NCBI GenBank assembly: GCA_905182985.1
Contig: CAJJDN010000074.1
Span: forward strand, 110,914 to 174,913
Direction: 5' to 3'
Length of the DNA: 64,000 nt
Source of the DNA: Paramecium sonneborni
Lineage: Eukaryota; Ciliophora; Oligohymenophorea; Peniculida; Parameciidae
Part shown: positions 1 through 12,469 of the stretch, piece by piece
Numbering within the stretch: position 1 is the first letter of the stretch
How the letters are laid out: the number at the start of each line of letters is the position of its first letter
Notes under the pieces: model-generated
The model's database searches: none
What the model was told of the DNA's origin: nothing
What the model saw: only the letters and a program-made list of their open reading frames with translations
Position numbers and translations under genes: made by a program

Positions 1-258
1 TGAAATGATTAATGATATAAAAAGATTTTTTTAAATTAATAATAATGAATAGACTGTTTAAACAGACAATTTGGTTATATCTTTGAGAATTGAATACTTT
101 TAATTCAAACTAATAATATTTTTATTATTAACTTTATATAATATATTAGATCATAAGAATATTTTCTTAATAATTGAATATTATTAAATAATTTTATGTA
201 TTTTTATTTAATTTATTATTTATTAAATAATAGAATTCATAAAAAATATAAAAAAATA

Positions 259-1503
259 TCATTTATTAGATAATTTATGTGAATTTTACTTACGTTAATT
301 AATATGATTCTATGATGATTGCGCTTTATCAATATAATCTAACTTAGCTTAATTTAAATTATGATTATATGTTATCATGTATTTATTTGACGGTTATGAA
401 TCCCAGTCCAAAGCTTCTTTTCTAACAGATGATTAAATGGTAAAGATCTATTTTATTTCTTAATCTGCTATAAAATCATCAGGATCATAAGGTATAATAT
501 CCTTATTAATATAAGGTTAGGACATCGATGAATAACTCTTATAATTATTTTACTAGAGACTTGAACTCCTTAAATTATTATGATTATATTTAGGTTATTA
601 TAGATTAATTTAAGAATTCATTTCAACTAATTTAGGTAATTACATATTAGAATTATGTTTTATTTATCTATTAGATTCTACATTTTATTTTGACCAATAT
701 GATTTATCAAGTACTTTTTGTTATTATTATTATTTTCCATCAAATATATCTTTTGGCTAGTAATTGCATATTGGATTATTGCCTTATAATTTTTTTTCAG
801 CTGAAATCAGCCAAAAATTACTATTGAGATATAATTCAGGATTTTATCTATATCCTTATAACTCATTTTACTAAAGATCATTTGATTTGATTTTTTTTGG
901 ATCATTTTATTTATTTGTAATTACTGATAAATCCTGTAGATTTAAGGTATTATTACCATTTTTGAACTATTCAATATCATGATCTTTTTCTTTGATTATT
1001 TTTTCTAAATCTGTAACTCTTTAAAACATTTATTAAAGTTTGATTTCATAGTTCCTTGAAAGTTCATTCATTTATTGATCTTTATCAATTTACTGTTTTT
1101 TTAATTATTTAACTTCTTCTTATAAGTTTAGTATCAATTAATCCTTAGCAATTAATGAGGCTTATAATAAACTAATTTTCATAGATGTCTACGTTTTTGA
1201 TGATTTAGAAGAATTATATGACATTTATGTTTATTTCTTGAAATCGAGATCATTTATTGGAGCATCTTAATTTTTGGATTCTAATTTAAACAATTTATGA
1301 TTACATAATTGATTAACTTATTAAATTGATTTTCTCTCAATAGTTTTATTAGTTGATGTCTAAAAATTAGATTCAGTTCGAGATGGTGTAGGAATATTAT
1401 TTAATAGTAGTCTGTTTTGAAGAGACTCTGATTCTTCTTCTTATTCTCCATCATCATTGTTTTCAGACTGTTACTCATTTTATATATCTAAATTATTCAT
1501 CAT
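259..1503 (-). CDS. Gln/Asn-rich coiled-coil protein, uncharacterised
   Basis: Single exon of 414 aa in code 6, starting at a double Met (MMNNLDIQ) just after an in-frame TGA and ending at TGA 259-261. The N-terminal third is acidic and Ser-rich. Residues about 130-200 form a heptad-like coiled coil (runs such as EEVKQLKKQQIDKDQQM). The rest is low-complexity, with a short ordered-looking stretch (NPICNYQPKDIFDG). No known domain was recognised. Many Gln codons are TAA or TAG, so a standard-code annotation would miss it. The next minus-strand gene ends 160 bp upstream. A structural or cytoskeletal role is only a guess. Confidence 0.75.
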
Positions 1504-1663
1504 TTATAATAATTTTTTATTGTCTTCAAACTTAGACAATTTGATATTTCATTAATTATAGGGTGAAGAATCCTTTAATCAAATTAATAAATGTATATAA
1601 GAGAGATCTTAAAATTTAAGTAAATCAAATAATAAATCAAAAGAGAGTTTGAATTCAAGAATT

Positions 1664-2193
1664 TCAAGCCTTAAGTTTTCTAAAACTACTATATATAGCT
1701 TTTTATTTTTTATCGAAGGTAACTTTTTTTATTGATCTTTGAGATCCAATAGATTCATTATCTTTTTACACATTCTTTGGACTTGAAGAATTAGATCCAA
1801 TCATTACTTTATTTTTTAGAATAGATTTGTGTTTTACTATATTATTGATAATTAGTAATTACCTTCTTATAATCCACTATTAGAATCTTCTCTTGAATTA
1901 TTTTATAGTTCTATTTGATCATTTTAGGCATTTATTAGATTAATATCTAAAGGATCACAATTATTATTATTTTATTCCTATTTAGTAAGAGTATTATCTA
2001 AAGAATTTTATTTTGGTAACGAATTCATTCGTTCTTTCTCAATTATAGTGTTTTCTTCAGGGAACAGTAAAATTACTATTGGCTATGGTTTTTATATTTA
2101 TGGAGGTTTATGGATATTTATTTTGACTTTCTTTTCTTGAGTAATTTAATCTTCAAATGAAGGCTATACGTTCTAACAGATATGAGAACCCAT
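1664..2193 (-). CDS. Small protein with possible N-terminal acylation signal
   Basis: Two exons give 167 aa, joined across a 26-nt intron (1837-1862, GTAATT...ATAG). The chosen start gives MGSHICQN, a Gly-2 followed closely by Cys-6, the layout of a dual myristoylation/palmitoylation signal. Upstream the frame stays open without another Met for some distance. The body is polar and Gln/Asn-rich and ends with a basic segment containing KKVTFD, which resembles a phosphatase-1 RVxF docking site. Without the intron the frame stops at once. The function is unknown; the acylation and docking readings are inference. Confidence 0.6.
1837..1862 (-). other. 26-nt intron
   Basis: Minus-strand GTAATT...AATATAG. 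Removing it keeps the downstream frame open through the KKVTFD motif to a TGA. Retaining it gives an early TGA. It is typical of the very short introns seen throughout the window. Confidence 0.75.
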
Positions 2194-2416
2194 AAGGATT
2201 TATATTTAGAATAATTAAGAAGATGATAATAAATTATTTTAGTTGAAAAATTAGAAATTAAGTACAACAAATAACATTTAGCAAAAACTATTATTATTTT
2301 CATCAAAGAATTAAATACTTATATATATTATGAAACAAGCATTCACATTTGGCTTTATTTTAAATTTCCTACTTATAAATTGTTGGAACAAAATTATAAT
2401 AAAAACGATTTAATTA

Positions 2417-3671
2417 TCAAACAACTATCTAAAATTTTTAAACTTTAGAAATATGAATTTTATGACGTAGATTAAATAATGATTTTGCTTTATCACACCA
2501 TAAAGTAGATGGAATAATACCTTTGTTTATTACTCTCTTTTTTTAAAGTTGCTCTTTTGTAGTTTTTCCATTGTAAGCCAAACAAATGTGAAAACAAACA
2601 AAAACTAAAATACATAAAGTCAGTAAGATTGTTGGAATTCCTAATGCAAATAACACTATAACTAAAATAGTCTAATTCTAAATCACTTTCATTATATATT
2701 TAAAATAATTACATATTCCATCTTTTCCTGATATTCCTTCTCCAAAGTTTCCTATAAATAAAATTAAGAATCCCCCTAATTCTCCAATTGCTAAAAGCAG
2801 TAAAGAAACTAAAAAAGCAATAAAAAATCTATAATTTCTTTATCCTATACAATTATTTACAAATGGACAATGATGATCAAAAACTTAAACACAATTTCCA
2901 CAATCCTTACAATGAGAACATCTTAAAGGTTTCACAATTTAACAAGTAGAACAAATTCTTTATTCTTAATTTTAATATTTCTTTTTTCTTTTATCTGGAC
3001 AACCACCAGTTCCTTCAATTTTAGCTTCTTCTTTATTAATAAAATGAGTATTTTGATCAGTTAATTCTAAAATAACTTTTCTTGGTATAATTCCTGGATC
3101 AGAAAACTAATTAAAACTATAAATAATAAAATTACCTAAGTTAACACTAAAAATAGTATTGTACTTATAAATAAATAAATTACAATTAAAACATAAAGCC
3201 AATGCAATTTTTACCAAACATAAGGAGCAACAATAACAAAAAAACAAGTGCTTATACCAATAATCATAAACCAAGTAAATATATTATGATATCTATCACC
3301 TTTAGGACCTGTCATAAATCTGCCTGAACAAAAAATCTAATTAAAGGATGGCCAAAATTCGTACAAGAAATGAAAACTTAGAAATGATATAAATTATCAT
3401 ACTTGTTTTTTTCTGATTTTGGTTCGAATGGAGATAATTCTAAATCTGCAGGTTAAAATCCTTTCAAATCAACCTTATTACCAAATGGTGGCGTAACATC
3501 ATTAATATGTTCTGAAATACCATTTAATGAGGAGGCTACCGAATTACTCTTATTTTTTGAGAACTCAAGGTTTCCATTAAAATCCGCACTTTATTTTGAT
3601 TAATTATATAATCCATCAGATGGAAGGTCTTCTTTCAATTTACACCCTGAGTTTTGATATTTACTATTCAT
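2417..3671 (-). CDS. DHHC-type protein S-palmitoyltransferase
   Basis: Spliced protein of 399 aa from three exons, with introns at 3377-3402 and 3107-3135. After a polar N-terminus of about 95 residues comes a region typical of the family (YEFWPSFNQIFCSGRFMTGP), two membrane helices, and a DPG motif (SDPGII). The cysteine-rich domain CSTCQIVKPLRCSHCKDC leads into the active site FDHHCPFVNNCIG with the following NYRFF. Two more membrane helices precede the C-tail. All zinc-binding Cys/His positions and the catalytic Cys are present. The enzyme transfers palmitate to Cys of membrane-associated proteins, usually at Golgi or plasma membrane. Two proteins in this window carry MGxxC-like N-termini that could be substrates; that link is inference. 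Confidence 0.93.
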
Positions 3672-4340
3672 ATATTTAAAATATAAGTATTTATTATTTA
3701 ACATTCTACTCATTAATCGTTTTTAAACTTTGAAAATAATTTATAAACAATAAATAATTTAAATATATTTATTCAACTATTTAATTATATAATTAAAAAA
3801 CAAAATATACATCTTAACTCATTCTTTGGAAATAAAATATTCTAACTATATTTCTAATAAACTTTTTTATATCATTTTTAATCAGATAAAATTAAACTAA
3901 TCCTTATGATTAATCTTTTTCGAATCATCTATTTTAAAATAAATGCTTTCTAAATAAAATATTTTTTTAATAATATTTCTTTTTGAATATAAAATTTTTT
4001 TATTCTCTTTTGGTTTTAATAATAAAAAAATATAAAATTTTTATCTTATGAATTAAAAATAGATAGGAATAAGAATTTAAAAAATAAAGAGGAATTAAGA
4101 GTCGAAGAGAAGTTTAACTAAATTAAATATTTGAATTAATTAGTCTTAAATTACCTCTAATTTTAAGTTTCATAATAGAATTCTGAGATTTTAGAAATAA
4201 TAATATCCCATAAAATTTATAAAAATTTCAAATAAGAAACTATATAAATTTATATCATGATAGATCAGCTGTTATAATGTGATATAAATAATTTGCAATT
4301 TTATTTGTTAAAATAATTATATTAGTTTATTAAAATTAAT
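3672..4340. other. AT-rich intergenic region
   Basis: About 670 bp between the divergent starts of the DHHC and cystatin genes. It should hold both promoters, but no motif stands out. No frame shows a convincing protein. Confidence 0.6.
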
Positions 4341-5016
4341 ATGTATAAAAAATATTTATTCATCAGCTTTTTGTTAACAGTAGTTATTTGTACAGGAGGA
4401 TATTAGAATATCGAAATAAAAGAGTTTATGAGTTAGAATAATGAAATATATACATATATCAATCAAATTTTAGATGATAAAGCTGGACCAGACTATTTCC
4501 TTTGGAAAATTGAGAGCATTTAATAATAAATAGTTTCAGGCATCAATTATAAGATGATTGTTGACTATTAAAAAAAGGATGATCCAAATTAATATACTTA
4601 ATTTGAGATTATTGTTTATGATTAGTACTATCATATGATATTAATTTTTAAGACCTTGGACTAATACAAGAAAGGTTACTGCTTTGGAATAATAAAATCT
4701 TAGAGTTGATAATAGAAAAATAAACAATTTAAAGTATCATGGTTGGGTTGATCTAGATGCGAAGTAATTTAGTGAAAAGTTCTCTTAAATTTAAAAATTA
4801 TTACTTTCAAAGCTAATACCTAAATTTGAATTAGAAGAAGATACTTCAATAATTGAAATTTAATCAGTGAAAGAATAATTTATAGCTGGTAAAACTTATT
4901 TAATTTTTGTTTAATTATCAGATGGTAAAATATATAAAGGAACATTGTATGAAAAGTAAGATTTTTAAATATTAATAAAGTCCATGGTCTAAGAAAATGG
5001 AAGTGGTAACAGTTGA
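4341..5016 (+). CDS. Secreted cystatin-like protease inhibitor, two domains
   Basis: The protein starts with a signal peptide (MYKKYLFISFLLTVVICTGG). Two cystatin-like units each carry the QxVxG inhibitory loop: QIVSG in the first and QFIAG in the second. The second unit is preceded by a GW-type start (HGWVDLDAKQF). In the first frame a TGA follows at 4707-4709. A 31-nt intron (4675-4705, GTTACT...TAGAG) restores one 214-aa protein. That intron is less canonical than others here, so two overlapping frames, or a single-domain product of about 122 aa, remain possible. Cystatins bind papain-type cysteine proteases; here the protein is probably secreted or lysosomal. Confidence 0.75.
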
Positions 5017-5187
5017 ATTAGAAGAAAATTGATAATTATATTTATTAATAATAAATGTTATGTAAAGAATTGAGAATTCATATGATCAAAAAAACTGTTT
5101 GAAAATATCGAGTTTTCCTTTTTATCTCGAAACTTATTTATCATAGTTAAGTAATATAATTTCTTAAGAACAATTAGTTTGATTAGT

Positions 5188-5992
5188 TCAAAATAATTCC
5201 TTATAAATTGAGTTTTTTTTCTTATTAGCAAATTATCCTTTGATTTTCTGATCATCCAGTATTTTTTAGACACTATTAGTTTCTTTAATTAATTTATTTT
5301 TTCCCTATATTTTAAAATAAATATGTAAGATACCTAAAATTGTCTAATTATGACTCAATTCTTATAACTTCATCTACCTTATCCTGTCTATCTTCTAATC
5401 GCTTAGCTATACATTTAGGTCGTTATAAATAGAATTGTAATTAAGATTCTTTAATTTTTTTTGTTATTCAACAACTTCTGAAGTAGACCTAAGTTATCTT
5501 TCTTAAAATAAATATAAAAATATACCTATAATTTATTGGCATACCTTTCTGCATCAGTTTTAATTGTAAATAGATTAAGAAATTTATCTATTACATTATT
5601 AAGCTGAAATGATTTTCCTTCTTTGCCAATTTTATTATTGAATTTCAAATAGCTTGATGATTCTATGCCTTAGTTAATTTTTTGAGATGTAAATATTCTT
5701 CTTAAGTTTTTTTATTTAGAATTTATTAGATTTTAGTTTCAACTTAACTTGGTTCCAAATCAATTTAGATAAATTCAGCTTCTTGTTATAAACTTATTAT
5801 TAGGATTATTTATTTTTAAGTTCTTGATAATTTTTTGGTTTAATTCTACGATTATAAGGGTTAAATAATTTCCTCAACTGGTTATGATTTGTTTTATTTC
5901 TCATCTATAATATCTGGTTTTCGAACAACATTATATGGTACAATATTGCCATCCTTATTTAATTCTGATTCATCAATATCATGTTGAGTCAT
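5188..5992 (-). CDS. Coiled-coil protein, exon structure unresolved
   Basis: The start MTQHDIDESELNKDGNIVP is clear and is followed by a Gln-rich segment. Further on, frames encoding ESSSYLKFNNKIGKEGKSF, RLEDRQDKVDEVIRIESQL and NSVQKILDDQKIKGQF all look coding, but they lie in different phases. Two introns are likely (24 nt near 5510-5533 and 29 nt near 5307-5335). They do not reconcile all phases. One mismatch sits on a run of eight T at 5455-5462 and would be solved by a single-base length change. The likely stop is TGA 5188-5190. No family was recognised. Confidence 0.45.
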
Positions 5993-6083
5993 AAAAATGT
6001 TAGGATGTTAAATAAGAGTGATTTGTTTTCTCAATAAATAAAGTTAAACCAAAGACATTAATTTATATTATAATTTAATAAAA

Positions 6084-7953
6084 ATGAACATTTTTATGTT
6101 GTCAATAATATGTGTAGTTTGTGCATTTGATTTACCAGGAATTAAATAAAAGATGTATGTTGAAGGAGAATAGATTTCTGTTTTAATCAATGAAATGACT
6201 TCAGAATCTACACAGCTTCCATATGATTATTATGATCTTGATATCTGCAAACCTGAATCCACTGAAAATCAAAACTAAAATATTGGATCCATGATTTTAG
6301 GCACTTTGATTCAATAGTCTTCTTATAAAGTAATATAATAATTATAATCATAGATCTTTTTGAATTATGAAATAAATGATGAATTAGTTTGTATTAAAAA
6401 TTTTACTTAAACAGAATAAAACAATCTTAAATGGTTTATTGATCATGATTATAGAGTCAACATGCTAATTGATGATTTACCTATTTTATCTAGAGATTAT
6501 TTAAATAATACGAAAATTGGAGTTCCTTTAGGGATACGAAATATTAATTAGTATTAATTTTACAATCATTATAATTTTAAAGTGGAGATTTACAATACTT
6601 CTAAATCACAAATAAACTAGACTTTTAGTATTAATTCAATAAGAGTTGAATTTGAATCAAAATGTTAGGATAGTCCCTCCATAAAATCAGGAATAGATTG
6701 TCCAATCAATTAATAGATGAATATTACATATTCTGTAGAATTTTCAATGACTAATTCATCGAACAGATGGTCAGCCTATTTTAATATAGTGAATGATTCT
6801 GATCAATAATGGGTATCAATAAGCATAACTTTTACTATATCTCTTCTTTTAACTGTTATAATTGCTTGGTTTATTAGATTTACAATAAAAAGAGATGTTT
6901 TGAAATTTGAAGCTTTGCCATAAGATGAGAATGATATTTTAATTGATTAAATGGGTTGGAAATAAATTAGTAGAGATGTCTTTAGACCTCCATCTGGCAT
7001 ATTATTTTTAAGTGTTTTAATTGGAACTGGAATATAATTTACTATGATGACAATATCCATTTTCTTTTTTTCATCAATAGGTTTCCTATATTCAGCACAC
7101 ACAGGAAATTTAGCTACTGTTGTTATTGTTGTTTATGTATTTACAGGTAGTTTAAATGGATATTATTCATCTAAATTTTATAAGTATTTCAAAGGTGAAT
7201 ATTGGTTATTATGTACTTTAGGAAGCAATTTAGCATTTCCTATTATGGCCTTATTTATTTTTGGAATTGAAAATATTGCTCTAATGTTTGAAGAGTCTTC
7301 TAATGGATTAGATTTTAAATCAGGAGTCACATTCATTGCCTTATAACTTGGTATTCAAACTCCACTTAACTTAATTGGATCTTTTATTGGATTTAAATTT
7401 GAATCTCCTAAGAATCCATGTAAATATGGATAAATTCCTTAAGAAATTCCATCCTAACCTTTTTATTTGGATTATTTTTATAGTTGTTTAATTGGAGGAC
7501 TTATTTGCTTTATGTAAATTATTTATCTTTTAATTTAGATCTGTTGGTCTTGAGATTAGTTAGATTATGTAATTAATTTGGTAAAATTCCTATTATGAAT
7601 TCTTTGTCTCTTTATTCTTTACTGCTATCTTATTGATTATCATTAGTGCAGAGGTGTCCATTTTAACAGTTTATTTATTAATTTAAAATTAAAATCATAG
7701 ATGGTGGTGGAAAGCCTTTTTTGTACCATTTACTTCAGGTGTATATTTATTTATATATTCAATCTAATATTATTTAGATTAATTGCTATTTACCAGGTAT
7801 TTTTATTTATTACTTAGATTCTCAACAATTCTATATTATTTTGGTACTATGTATATGGCATCTTTATGTTTAGGATTAGTTTGTGGAACAGTGGGATTCA
7901 TAGCAAGTCACATTTTTGTTAAAAAAATCTATTCAATGATCAAATTAGATTGA
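6084..7953 (+). CDS. Transmembrane 9 superfamily protein (nonaspanin)
   Basis: Four exons give 599 aa. The protein opens with a signal peptide and the family hallmark FDLPGIKQKMYVEGEQI, then TQLPYDYYDL. A large lumenal domain follows, then nine predicted membrane helices beginning near ITFTISLLLTVIIAW. Family motifs include DVFRPPSG, the glycine-rich helix STILYYFGTMYMASL and the C-terminal tail KKIYSMIKLD, where the terminal KxD-type signal retains the protein in the Golgi. Introns are 6330-6353, 7514-7538 and 7797-7817; splicing each restores conserved sequence. TM9SF proteins act in sorting of transmembrane cargo, adhesion and phagocytosis. Family assignment is firm; the specific role here is not known. 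Confidence 0.95.
6330..6353 (+). other. 24-nt intron in TM9SF gene
   Basis: GTAATA...CATAG. The length is a multiple of three and it has no TGA in frame, so retention would merely insert eight residues. It was called from its GTA...TAG ends and from homology continuity. Confidence 0.7.
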
Positions 7954-9240
7954 ATGTGTAGATATTAGTTTTATTTTATAATAAATAAATAAATAATTAA
8001 TTTTAATATTAATGTTGACAAAACTTAATTCAAATATAGTTATCATAAATAAAACTATTTTTTTAAATCGAATATCAGATTTAATCTTAATACAATACTA
8101 TTTAAATAATTATATCAAAAAATAAATATATTTTGATTGGAAGCATTTGATAACCAAGTGAATGAAGTTCCACTTGTATAACTAATTCAATTATCTAATT
8201 TTAAAGGTTAATTAGGATCAGGATATCGATTAGAATTGAAACGAAAATTTTTACAAATCTAATTGTGTTTTTATTTTTTAAAAGTTATTAACTAAGTATC
8301 TAATTAAAAAATAATTATAAATTAATATAAAATTTCAAACTATCAATTATCAATCATATTTTTTAAATTTCCACTAAATTTATTTGTCTTATATTTTATT
8401 TAAAAATAATGAAAAGGATTTCTTAATTTAGATTATAAAAATTCTTCCTTCAAAAATACAATTTTCGTGTAACCTGTCAAAAAAATTGATTTCATATTTT
8501 AATACTATTTGTATGTAATATGATGATCAAATTCAAAATTGTTAGTTTTTTAATTAAAAACATAAATAAATAAGAACTTTCCAAAGATTATAAGAAGAAT
8601 CAAATTAATGCAATCTAATAACATTATGATTTCAAAACTTAAGATTTGATCAATATTTTTAAGACCATATTTTTTAATCAAACTTCTATTTTTGGTAATT
8701 CTTTTCCTTATTGAACACTTCATATATCAATTGATTGAAGGATCTTTATTTATAACTTATCAATCAACTTTATTCTATATCTCCTATTTTTTATAATTAA
8801 ATTGATCTATCTTCATATAATGAAACTGAAAGATATTATTTTTTTACAGTATAATATATATCATAATCAATTGCAAATTTTCTCGTTAATTGAATTGATG
8901 TTTTCTGAAATTTAACTAATAATAATTTTAATACACCTTTTTTCCAAATTCATTATCTACAATTGAAATAATTAAAATATTAAATTTTTTCTTATGTTAT
9001 GCATCTGGCATTTTTTCAAAAAGTTTTATAAAAAACTTAATTTTGAGATTTTGTGAATAATTAACTCAACTTTAGATGTAATTAATTTTAGACTTTAAGA
9101 AATAGGAATTTAAAGATATGTATTAAAATTACGAAAATTTATATTAAATTGAATTTTCTAAAATTATTCTTTTCATAATTTACAAATGATTATTATCATC
9201 CAATAAAATCCAAAATTCGATTTTATTTCAAATTAAATGG
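7954..9240. other. Long AT-rich intergenic region
   Basis: No gene can be supported. A plus-strand open stretch near 8145-8410 reads NQVNEVPLVQLIQLSNF but has no start and no recognisable domain. In such AT-rich DNA with one stop codon, open runs of 60-90 codons are expected by chance. Confidence 0.5.
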
Positions 9241-10405
9241 TATCTTTAAGATGATAAGAATATTGGTGTTATACTAATAAAACTAATTTTTAGTAACAAA
9301 CAAAGCATCTTTAATGGAGAAAAATCAATAATTTTAATAGTGTCTAATAATAAATGTAAATCATATAGATAAGAAAAATCAATATCAAAATACTTTTATT
9401 GATTTGTATAATTAATTTCCATAAGTTAATTATTATTAATATAGATACAATAATCTATTAATTAATGAATAAATTAAATATATAGATGGGATCAAAGAAT
9501 TCAACTTTATGGAATAATCACAGTAGGGACCTATCGAAATACTTATTTTAATTTCTTCTTTTCTTTTTTTAAAGGATTAAATTTTTAATGATGAGATCTA
9601 CATTATGTAGCTGTTCTAGTTGGTATGAATGAACTCATGAGTTTGAAAATTTTTTTAGATTTTTTGTCATATTTAGATTTTAATATAGATTAGTGACTCT
9701 AGACAAATTCCATATATTATTATTACTCTAATTTGGTCCAATGGCCTTGTAATTAAGAAAATTTATACCATTTGCTCTAGTTATAGAGTCTTCTTCACTT
9801 AATGAGCATTTTTCTTAAATTCCTAACTTTTCTTCGATTAAATGATTATTTTAATTTGTATTATTTATTTAAGGTGCTTCTTGTTGATAATTAATGAAGA
9901 AGTTGAGTGGCTATATTCTCGAATCATATTTAAATTATGGAGATTGCACCAGAACATTCTATTATTAAAAAATCACTTTATGCTAATTTAAACTATTAGT
10001 TACTATATTGAACAAGTTGCTATTAGTAGTTAAGAAATTATGGGAAATAATATGCAGTAGAGCAATATGGATTATATAATATATCTGAAATCATCTAAAA
10101 CTATGATTTGAGTAATTTAAAAAAATAATTTATAAAAAAATATTTGAATTATTAATTAAGAGGCTATTAAAATAATTATATATAATGAAGGCTTATAATC
10201 TCAGTAAGTTAATAGTTGAGTCTGAAACATAGAAAAACATAGGATGTGAATATAATTTATTAAATTTATCTTTATTTGGAAGATAAAAATGCTTAGCATC
10301 TTTTCAACAATAATTAAGAATAAAAAAAATATTATGCTAACCCTTATTTAATATATTTAAGATTTAAATGTTGATTAATTATGTAAAATTTATGAATTAT
10401 GAAAT
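9241..10405. repeat. First copy of a 1,165-bp assembly duplication
   Basis: These bases recur as 10407-11571, directly after a single N at 10406. A lone N flanked by apparently identical direct copies is the mark of two overlapping contig ends that were not merged. The real genome very probably has one copy. An orphan open frame (next entry) lies inside it. Confidence 0.9.
9635..10090 (-). other. Possible coding exon without a start codon
   Basis: A minus-strand frame stays open for about 150 codons and ends at TGA 9635-9637. Its central part looks protein-like (KCSLSEEDSITRANGINFL, then YKAIGPNQSNNNIWNL). There is no in-frame Met until near its end, so it would need an upstream exon that could not be identified. 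The same frame recurs in the duplicate at 10801-11256. It could be a short gene with unresolved introns, a remnant, or chance. Confidence 0.3.
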
Positions 10406-10406
10406 N
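10406..10406. other. Single N at contig junction
   Basis: One undetermined base between the two copies of the duplicated segment. It behaves as a scaffold join rather than a true base. Confidence 0.9.
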
Positions 10407-11571
10407 TATCTTTAAGATGATAAGAATATTGGTGTTATACTAATAAAACTAATTTTTAGTAACAAACAAAGCATCTTTAATGGAGAAAAATCAATAATTT
10501 TAATAGTGTCTAATAATAAATGTAAATCATATAGATAAGAAAAATCAATATCAAAATACTTTTATTGATTTGTATAATTAATTTCCATAAGTTAATTATT
10601 ATTAATATAGATACAATAATCTATTAATTAATGAATAAATTAAATATATAGATGGGATCAAAGAATTCAACTTTATGGAATAATCACAGTAGGGACCTAT
10701 CGAAATACTTATTTTAATTTCTTCTTTTCTTTTTTTAAAGGATTAAATTTTTAATGATGAGATCTACATTATGTAGCTGTTCTAGTTGGTATGAATGAAC
10801 TCATGAGTTTGAAAATTTTTTTAGATTTTTTGTCATATTTAGATTTTAATATAGATTAGTGACTCTAGACAAATTCCATATATTATTATTACTCTAATTT
10901 GGTCCAATGGCCTTGTAATTAAGAAAATTTATACCATTTGCTCTAGTTATAGAGTCTTCTTCACTTAATGAGCATTTTTCTTAAATTCCTAACTTTTCTT
11001 CGATTAAATGATTATTTTAATTTGTATTATTTATTTAAGGTGCTTCTTGTTGATAATTAATGAAGAAGTTGAGTGGCTATATTCTCGAATCATATTTAAA
11101 TTATGGAGATTGCACCAGAACATTCTATTATTAAAAAATCACTTTATGCTAATTTAAACTATTAGTTACTATATTGAACAAGTTGCTATTAGTAGTTAAG
11201 AAATTATGGGAAATAATATGCAGTAGAGCAATATGGATTATATAATATATCTGAAATCATCTAAAACTATGATTTGAGTAATTTAAAAAAATAATTTATA
11301 AAAAAATATTTGAATTATTAATTAAGAGGCTATTAAAATAATTATATATAATGAAGGCTTATAATCTCAGTAAGTTAATAGTTGAGTCTGAAACATAGAA
11401 AAACATAGGATGTGAATATAATTTATTAAATTTATCTTTATTTGGAAGATAAAAATGCTTAGCATCTTTTCAACAATAATTAAGAATAAAAAAAATATTA
11501 TGCTAACCCTTATTTAATATATTTAAGATTTAAATGTTGATTAATTATGTAAAATTTATGAATTATGAAAT
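10407..11571. repeat. Second copy of the 1,165-bp assembly duplication
   Basis: Matches 9241-10405 base for base as far as could be checked by eye. It continues directly into the promoter region of the Rab gene, so this copy carries the true right-hand context, while the first carries the left-hand context. Confidence 0.9.
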
Positions 11572-11710
11572 TGAAATTTTGATATGTATATTAATTTTTA
11601 TAGATAAAATAAAAAAACAATAGTGGTATTATTTTGTTATTAATGAGAAATACGAAATATGATAAATTCTAATTTTTGAATATTTAATTTAAAGAAAAAC
11701 AAATTACGAG

Positions 11711-12469
11711 ATGATAAAAGAATATGATTATCTGTTCAAATTAGTTATTATTGGTAATTCTGGAGTAGGAAAGAGTTCATTATTATTGAGATTTGCAGAT
11801 GACTAATTTAGTGAATCATACCTTACAACTATAGGTGTTGATTTTCGATTCAGAACATTACCAATTGATGGAAAAAATGTAAAATTATAGATTTGGGATA
11901 CTGCTGGTTAAGAAAGATTCAGAACAATAACAAGTGCATATTACAAGGTAATTAATAATCATTATTTTATTAAAGGGTGCTGATGGTATTGTTATGGTAT
12001 ATGATGTCACTCAAGGACAATCTTTTGATGATATTGATAAATTTTGGTTGCATGAAGTCGAGAGTTATGGGGAAAAAAATGTTTAATTATTAGTCATTGG
12101 AAACAAAAATGATTTAGATGAATAGAAAGCGTAAGAAATTTATTTATTTAAACAAGAATTGAAACATCAAAGGCAGAAGAGTATTGTAAATCTCATAATA
12201 TGCTTTTTATGGAATGTAGTGCTAAGACTGCTGATCATGTAAATAATGCCTTTCTAGAACTCTCAAGAAAGCTAATGGCTAAGAAAGATGCCTCTTAACC
12301 ACCAAAAACCAATAATATGACTTAAGTAGCATCATAATAATCATAGGCTAAAGGGTATTTCTATGCTTTATATTTTTATAGATAAAGTAGTACTAACACT
12401 ACATAATCAAATAAACTTAGTGCTAACACTTCAAATTAAAAAAAATAGAAAGATGGAGGATGCTGTTGA
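11711..12469 (+). CDS. Rab-family small GTPase, Rab1-like
   Basis: Four exons give 225 aa. All G motifs are visible: P-loop [11 protein letters not shown], switch I with TTIGVDF, switch II WDTAGQERFRTIT, NKND for guanine recognition and ECSAK. The effector stretch [18 protein letters not shown] matches the Rab1/Ypt1 group best. The protein ends in a double Cys (GGCC), the geranylgeranylation signal for membrane attachment. Introns at 11948-11975, 12131-12156 and 12355-12381 interrupt otherwise continuous homology. Rab1 proteins control ER-to-Golgi transport; TRAPP, the Rab1 exchange factor, has a subunit gene 9 kb away. The Rab1 subtype is an inference from the switch regions. Confidence 0.93.

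Noticed and set aside
2118..2306. Hydrophobic ORF starting MMKIIIVFAKCYLL that looks like a signal peptide
   Set aside because: It lies in another frame over the 5' part of the MGSHIC gene, whose own frame is open and coding there.
8145..8410. Plus-strand open stretch of about 85 codons
   Set aside because: No start codon, no domain, and within the length expected by chance for code 6 at this base composition.
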